Source of the DNA: Petrotoga sp. UBA5851
GTDB lineage: Bacteria; Thermotogota; Thermotogae; Petrotogales; Petrotogaceae
Reading direction: 5' to 3'
DNA: 18,429 nt
Assembly: GCA_002431635.1 (NCBI GenBank)
Contig: DJGH01000072.1
Span: 127,182 to 145,610 of the forward strand
Part shown: positions 15,089-18,429 of the stretch, one piece after another
Position numbering within the stretch: position 1 is the first letter of the stretch
Layout: the number at the start of each line of letters is the position of its first letter
Notes under the pieces: model-generated
What the model was told of the DNA's origin: nothing
The model's input: the letters and a program-made list of their open reading frames with translations, nothing else
Databases searched by the model: none
Translations under genes and position numbers: made by a program

Positions 15089-15958
15089 TCAACGAAGCGG
15101 CATGTCTTTCATAACGTAATAAAGATAATCGGGTTTTCCGTTTTCATAAACGGAGTAACCGGATTTTAAAGCTTCTTGTATGACTTGCCTGTTTTCTGGT
15201 AAAACAAAAGTCATAGGTTCCATATAATTTTCAGAAGTCTTTATAGTCAGCAGACAGTCCATAAAAACATCTATTGCATCAAACCCATCCTCAATTGCTA
15301 TAAAATACTGTTCCCCGGACTTGTTGACCACTATACCCTTGTATCCGTTAATCTCTATAAAGCTGTTTTCTTTTTTATACTTCAGATAAAGCTTTTCTGT
15401 CGGATTCTGAAAGACAAAAGCCAGCGGCACCAAATTACTTCTTTTCTTGAAATATTCAAGCTCCATAAACTCTTGCAGACTTATATCCCATTTTTTTATG
15501 ATAAATGGAGGTTTGGTTTTTATTTTTTCCCCGTTTTTTGAAAGCATAACCTGTTCTTGCTCGAGTTTAAAGTTATACTTTGACATAAGGGAAATACTCT
15601 CGACATTTGTTACATGCGTTGAGAAAGCTATCTTGTTTATTTTACCGCAAGCTAAATCTTTTTTGGCGACTTCAAGAATTGTTTCAGCCAGAATCACAGA
15701 CAGCTTAAGCCCCCTGTAGCTTTTATGTACCCTCAACCCCTCAAGCCAGCCGGTATGATCGTAAAGAACGGTGTACTTATCTACTCCGACCACCTTTCCG
15801 TTTTTGTCCGAATCACATACGCACATAAATGCTCCATTCTCGTCATTTACCCAATCCTTGAAAATCCATGGAAGATAGTCCGTACCTCCCCAGATATCTT
15901 TTGAAATATCAACTATATCATCATAATCGCTCATAAGTACTTTCCTTGTATAAAACAT
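15089..15958 (-). CDS. GNAT family N-acetyltransferase with extra C-terminal domain
   Basis: A 289-residue protein with an N-terminal GNAT domain (about 1-150). The segment IWGGTDYLPWIFKDWV (22-37) and WLEGLRVHKSYRG (71-83) resemble a subgroup of bacterial acetyltransferases related to vertebrate NAT16/histidine N-acetyltransferase; this is recollection and not tested. Acetyl-CoA motif A is degenerate: where R-x-x-G-x-G/A is expected it reads R82-G-L-K85-L-S87. Residues about 150-289 form a second domain with beta-rich pattern that I do not recognise beyond that subgroup. The ATG at 15958 is chosen because GGAGG lies just upstream; the six-codon-longer frame begins inside that site's neighbourhood. 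The acylated substrate is unknown. It is divergent from the tetR operon. Confidence 0.8.
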   Translation of the reverse strand: MFYTRKVLMSDYDDIVDISKDIWGGTDYLPWIFKDWVNDENGAFMCVCDSDKNGKVVGVDKYTVLYDHTGWLEGLRVHKSYRGLKLSVILAETILEVAKKDLACGKINKIAFSTHVTNVESISLMSKYNFKLEQEQVMLSKNGEKIKTKPPFIIKKWDISLQEFMELEYFKKRSNLVPLAFVFQNPTEKLYLKYKKENSFIEINGYKGIVVNKSGEQYFIAIEDGFDAIDVFMDCLLTIKTSENYMEPMTFVLPENRQVIQEALKSGYSVYENGKPDYLYYVMKDMPLR

Positions 15959-15981
15959 ACTCTTTCCTCCATCCATTAGTA

Positions 15982-16011
15982 TTGACTGAACCTAAAGGGC
16001 TGTGTTAAAAT
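15982..16011 (+). promoter_or_regulatory. Predicted sigma-70-type promoter of the tetR operon
   Basis: TTGACT at 15982-15987 matches the -35 consensus at five of six positions, and TAAAAT at 16006-16011 matches the -10 at five of six, with an 18-nt spacer and a TG one base before the -10 (extended -10). Transcription would start near 16018, about 70 nt before the tetR ATG. Confidence 0.6.
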
Positions 16012-16021
16012 TTTTTTGTAT

Positions 16022-16043
16022 TGCCTCATCTTAAAATAAGGCA
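16022..16043. promoter_or_regulatory. Imperfect dyad, candidate TetR operator (site 1)
   Basis: TGCCTCAT (16022-16029) and ATAAGGCA (16036-16043) are reverse complements at seven of eight positions around CTTAAA. The dyad starts a few bases after the predicted transcription start, where a bound TetR-family dimer would block initiation or elongation. The size suits a TetR operator. It could instead be an RNA hairpin in the leader. Confidence 0.4.
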
Positions 16044-16050
16044 GGTGAAA

Positions 16051-16167
16051 ATGGCGGATATATCTATTATTATACCGCCTGAACGGTATGAAAAAAAATA
16101 TTTCCTCCCAGGAAAAAGATCAAAAGATCCAACACATAACAGAATGCGCCGAAAAAATTTTTTATGA
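16051..16167 (+). other. Small leader ORF overlapping tetR (38 codons)
   Basis: ATG at 16051, preceded by AGGTG at 16043-16047, opens a frame MADISIIIPPERYEKK... that runs 38 residues to TGA at 16165-16167, overlapping the first 80 nt of tetR in another frame. It has a better ribosome site than tetR. It may be a leader peptide, or the true start of tetR reached through a frame change at the A8 run at 16091-16098. There is no homology I can recall, and the overlapped part shows no independent coding signal. Confidence 0.25.
16053..16079. promoter_or_regulatory. GC-armed dyad before tetR, candidate operator or leader hairpin (site 2)
   Basis: GGCGG (16053-16057) and CCGCC (16075-16079) are perfect reverse complements, continued inward by TATA (16059-16062) and TATA (16071-16074) after one unpaired A. 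The centre of the dyad is AT-rich. It ends 8 nt before the tetR ATG. It could be a second repressor site or an mRNA hairpin that limits translation of tetR. Confidence 0.45.
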
Positions 16168-16741
16168 AAAAGGCTTCGAAGATACCTCCATGGATTATAT
16201 AGCCATGAAGGCCGATGTAGCAAAGGGAACACTGTATCTTTACTTCACAAGCAAAAAAGACCTGTACTATGCAGTAGTACTCAGAGGACTTAAAAAACTC
16301 GAAGCGATGATAGTACAACACACTCAAAAATTTAAAACCGGTTTTGAAAAAACATACGAGATGGCACGTATGTATATAGAGTTTTTTTACAGTCATAGAG
16401 AGTACTACGAATTTATTGTTGAATACGAATCACACAGAGCCAAAGATGCGGAGGTTAATCCATTTGTAAGAGCATGCTACAAAGAAAGCGGAAAGCTTTT
16501 TGAAATACTGTGTGCCTACATTACACAGGGAAAAGAGGATAAAAGCATTAAAGAAAGCATCCTGCCGCAAAAAGACTCCCTTGTATTCTGGATACAGACC
16601 GTAGGCCTTCTCCAGCAGCTGTATCTTAAGGAAAAGCTTTATAAAAATATGACTGATATAACTTCATCAGAGATAATAGAAAGACACATAGAAATGATTG
16701 CTTCCTTTCTTAAAAACGACTCCACCGGACAGGAGGGATGA
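16088..16741 (+). CDS. TetR/AcrR family transcriptional regulator
   Basis: A 217-residue one-component repressor. The N-terminal DNA-binding domain (about 10-60) has the TetR helix-turn-helix: IFYEKGFEDTSMDYIAMKADVAKGTLYLYFTSKKDLYYAV. The all-helical C-terminal part (about 65-215) is the ligand-binding and dimerisation region and gives no clue to the ligand. As the first gene of the operon, preceded by two dyads, it probably represses itself, the downstream oxidoreductase and acetyltransferase, and perhaps the divergent GNAT gene; this is inference. The ATG at 16088 has no Shine-Dalgarno, and the upstream frame has a stop at 16046-16048 with no alternative start, which is odd given the strong ribosome sites of its neighbours. 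Confidence 0.9.
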   Translation: MKKNISSQEKDQKIQHITECAEKIFYEKGFEDTSMDYIAMKADVAKGTLYLYFTSKKDLYYAVVLRGLKKLEAMIVQHTQKFKTGFEKTYEMARMYIEFFYSHREYYEFIVEYESHRAKDAEVNPFVRACYKESGKLFEILCAYITQGKEDKSIKESILPQKDSLVFWIQTVGLLQQLYLKEKLYKNMTDITSSEIIERHIEMIASFLKNDSTGQEG

Positions 16742-17772
16742 TGAAAAAAATAAATGTTGCGGTAGCTGGATACGGAATGGCCGCCAAAATATTCCACCTT
16801 CCCGTTTTATCTTGCATTGAAGAGTTTAATATAAAAAAACTTTACAGTCCATCCATAAAAAATGCAGACGATCTATACAGCAACATCGAAAAAACTGCAA
16901 ACATAAACAGTCTGATGACCCCGGAAATAGACCTGGCAGTTATTGCAACTCCAAACCATACCCACTATGAACTGGCCAAACTGTTTCTTGAAAACGGAAA
17001 AAATATTGTTGTTGAAAAACCCTTTACCGTTACTTCTGCTCAGGCACAAGAGCTCGAAGAACTTGCCGCTAAAAAACACCTTCTTCTCTCCGTTCATCAT
17101 AACAGGCGTTGGGATGGTCCGTTCCTTACAGTCAAAAAAATAATAAAAGACGGCACTATAGGTAATGTGATCTGCTTTGAAAGCCATTTCGACCGGTTTC
17201 GCCCACAGGTGAGAGAAAGATGGAAGGAAAGCTCCATTCAAGGAGCAGGTATCGTATATGACCTGGGACCGCATCTTATAGACCAGGCACTCCATCTTTT
17301 CGGAATGCCTCAAAGGATTTATGCTGATATTCAGATGCAAAGAAAAGATTCCAAAAGTCCTGATTTTTTTGAAATAAAACTGTTTTACCCACATATGAAT
17401 GCCATTCTTAAAGCCGGTATGCTTGTAAACTATCCTTCGCCCCACTTTCTATTGTGTGCAGAAGGGGGTACTTTTATAAAGTATGGTTACGACACACAGG
17501 AAGCATTTCTTAATCAAGGACTCAGACCGTGTACCACCAAAAACTGGGGAGAGGACAACCCAGAAAATTACGGACTACTCCGCTGCTTTGACGGCCGCGA
17601 GGAAAAAATAAAAACTGTTGCAGGTTCATACGTACAGTACTACAAAGATATATATATGTCGCTCATCACAGGCAGGGAACCAGAGGTTACAGCCAGGGAC
17701 GGAAGAAACACCGTGCTGATTATAGAAAAAGCAGTAATAAGTTCACATGAACAAAAAATCATAACCTTATGA
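16741..17772 (+). CDS. Gfo/Idh/MocA family NAD(P)-dependent oxidoreductase (YvaA/YdgJ-type)
   Basis: A 343-residue dehydrogenase. The N-terminal Rossmann fold begins VAVAGYGMAAKIFHLPVL (glycine loop 10-15), followed by VIATPNHTHYELA and the catalytic-lysine motif E92-K93-P94. The C-terminal substrate domain has D174 and H178 (YDLGPHLIDQALHLFG). HHNRRWDGPFLTVKKII, ESHFDRFRP and GGTFIKYGYDTQEAFLNQG are hallmarks of the group containing YvaA/IolW and YdgJ, which act on scyllo-inositol or related polyols with NADP. The exact substrate is inference. Start: ATG 16738 overlaps the tetR stop as ATGA but is 1 nt from AGGAGG; ATG 16741 gives spacing 4 and is preferred. The AAC(3)-like gene follows after 10 nt. 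Confidence 0.9.
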   Translation: MKKINVAVAGYGMAAKIFHLPVLSCIEEFNIKKLYSPSIKNADDLYSNIEKTANINSLMTPEIDLAVIATPNHTHYELAKLFLENGKNIVVEKPFTVTSAQAQELEELAAKKHLLLSVHHNRRWDGPFLTVKKIIKDGTIGNVICFESHFDRFRPQVRERWKESSIQGAGIVYDLGPHLIDQALHLFGMPQRIYADIQMQRKDSKSPDFFEIKLFYPHMNAILKAGMLVNYPSPHFLLCAEGGTFIKYGYDTQEAFLNQGLRPCTTKNWGEDNPENYGLLRCFDGREEKIKTVAGSYVQYYKDIYMSLITGREPEVTARDGRNTVLIIEKAVISSHEQKIITL

Positions 17773-17782
17773 AGGAGAGAAA

Positions 17783-18429
17783 ATGCCCACTTTACATGAA
17801 ATAATCGAAAAATGCCTTAAAGATCTCAAAAATCTTAATATATATAATACTCCTTACCTTACGGTTCATACATCCATGAAATCAATAAATGAAAAAGCAC
17901 TGACACCCCAGATACTACTTGAGTGCCTGAGGCAAAGCATATCTCCATCATCTCACCTCATAGTTCCGACTTTAAGCTACATCTCAACAGAAAATGCCGG
18001 AGATGTTTTTAATGTGAGAACTACGCCTTCGGATGTTGGACTTTTCCCAGAAACGGTACGCAAACTTTTTCCTCAAAATCGCTCCCTGCATCCGACACAT
18101 TCTGTATGTGTTTTCGGAGATAACTCCGAAAAAATGTGCCTGGATCATTTCAAAGATTCAACTCCGGCAGGTAAATACTCGCCTTTATCAATAAACCTAC
18201 ACAATGACGGTTTGATAATGATGATAGGCTGTGGCCCTTTTCCAAATACAACCATGCATGCGGTTGAAGAATTGGTTAATCCCGGCTATCTTTTTTCAGA
18301 TAAAAAAAGATACTCTATTATAGACATAAATCAAAACCGATCGATAAAAGAGTATCTTCCACACGGATTTAAAACAGTCATGCAGAGATATGACAGACTT
18401 ATTGAACTGCTCAGCAGAAATGATTACCT
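17783..18429 (+). CDS. AAC(3)-family (antibiotic NAT) N-acetyltransferase, partial
   Basis: The frame is open from ATG 17783 (AAGGAGAG just upstream) to the right edge, 215 complete codons, and is cut before its end; relatives have about 260-280 residues. Family landmarks are HTSMKSI (29-35), IVPTLSY (60-66), TPSDVGLFPETVRKLF (81-96), RSLHPTHSV with H103 (100-108) and IGCGPFPNTTMHAVEEL (148-164) including H159 and E162. These match the aminoglycoside 3-N-acetyltransferase/FrbF/YokD fold, which transfers acetyl from acetyl-CoA to an amine. The sequence is divergent, and many members act on amino sugars or natural products rather than drugs, so resistance should not be assumed. It lies 10 nt after the oxidoreductase and shares its operon and presumed TetR control. 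Confidence 0.85.
   Translation, partial: MPTLHEIIEKCLKDLKNLNIYNTPYLTVHTSMKSINEKALTPQILLECLRQSISPSSHLIVPTLSYISTENAGDVFNVRTTPSDVGLFPETVRKLFPQNRSLHPTHSVCVFGDNSEKMCLDHFKDSTPAGKYSPLSINLHNDGLIMMIGCGPFPNTTMHAVEELVNPGYLFSDKKRYSIIDINQNRSIKEYLPHGFKTVMQRYDRLIELLSRNDY

Noticed and set aside
17783..18429. Antibiotic resistance gene
   Set aside because: The family is clear, but the sequence is divergent and the context is a chromosomal oxidoreductase operon; many AAC(3)-fold proteins are not drug-modifying enzymes.

Overview
The window is a compact, AT-rich bacterial chromosome segment with almost no non-coding DNA. The gene content fits an anaerobic or microaerobic, motile bacterium that probably has an outer membrane: ferredoxin-dependent 2-oxoacid oxidoreductase subunits, a CheB chemotaxis methylesterase, LysM/M23 wall hydrolase, a secreted beta-rich protein resembling an outer-membrane barrel, the non-mevalonate isoprenoid enzyme IspD, and GatA/GatB for tRNA-dependent amidation. 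I cannot fix the phylum from sequence reading alone; candidates would be low-GC deep-branching or candidate-phylum lineages. No rRNA, tRNA, CRISPR array, transposase or phage gene is visible.

Layout. (1) From 13425 leftwards to the window edge, fifteen genes lie head to tail on the minus strand with gaps of at most about 21 nt or short overlaps. In order of transcription they are: ROK sugar kinase, rhomboid protease, HD phosphohydrolase, Hsp33, GatA, GatB, a secreted barrel-like protein, a HemW-like radical SAM protein, a dCMP deaminase-like enzyme, KorB, KorC, a DgkA-type lipid kinase, CheB, a LysM-M23 peptidase and a partial secreted protein with a stalk-like domain. Shine-Dalgarno sequences are commonly written into the last codons of the preceding gene, and several starts are TTG or GTG, so translational coupling seems general. 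(2) From a 103-nt AT-rich divergent spacer at 13426-13528, ispD and endonuclease IV run rightwards with a 4-nt ATGA overlap. (3) A GNAT acetyltransferase runs leftwards, converging on endonuclease IV. (4) After a 129-nt divergent spacer with a good promoter and two dyad symmetries, a TetR regulator, a Gfo/Idh/MocA oxidoreductase of the YvaA/YdgJ type and an AAC(3)-family acetyltransferase (cut by the right edge) run rightwards as one operon.

How the genes fit together. The long train mixes housekeeping (amidation of misacylated tRNA, redox chaperone, nucleotide metabolism, central carbon metabolism) with envelope work (lipid kinase, wall peptidase, secreted proteins), as in streamlined genomes where operons are not pathway-specific. 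The TetR unit is the one region that looks like an inducible accessory module: a polyol/inositol-type dehydrogenase next to an aminoglycoside-acetyltransferase-fold enzyme suggests, as inference only, modification of an aminocyclitol, amino sugar or similar compound. I found no clearly novel multi-gene system. The most unusual signals are the tetR leader (two dyads, a leader ORF and an A8 tract at the start codon), back-to-back perfect inverted repeats inside gatB, and the KorBC pair and GatBA pair that lack their usual adjacent partner subunits.
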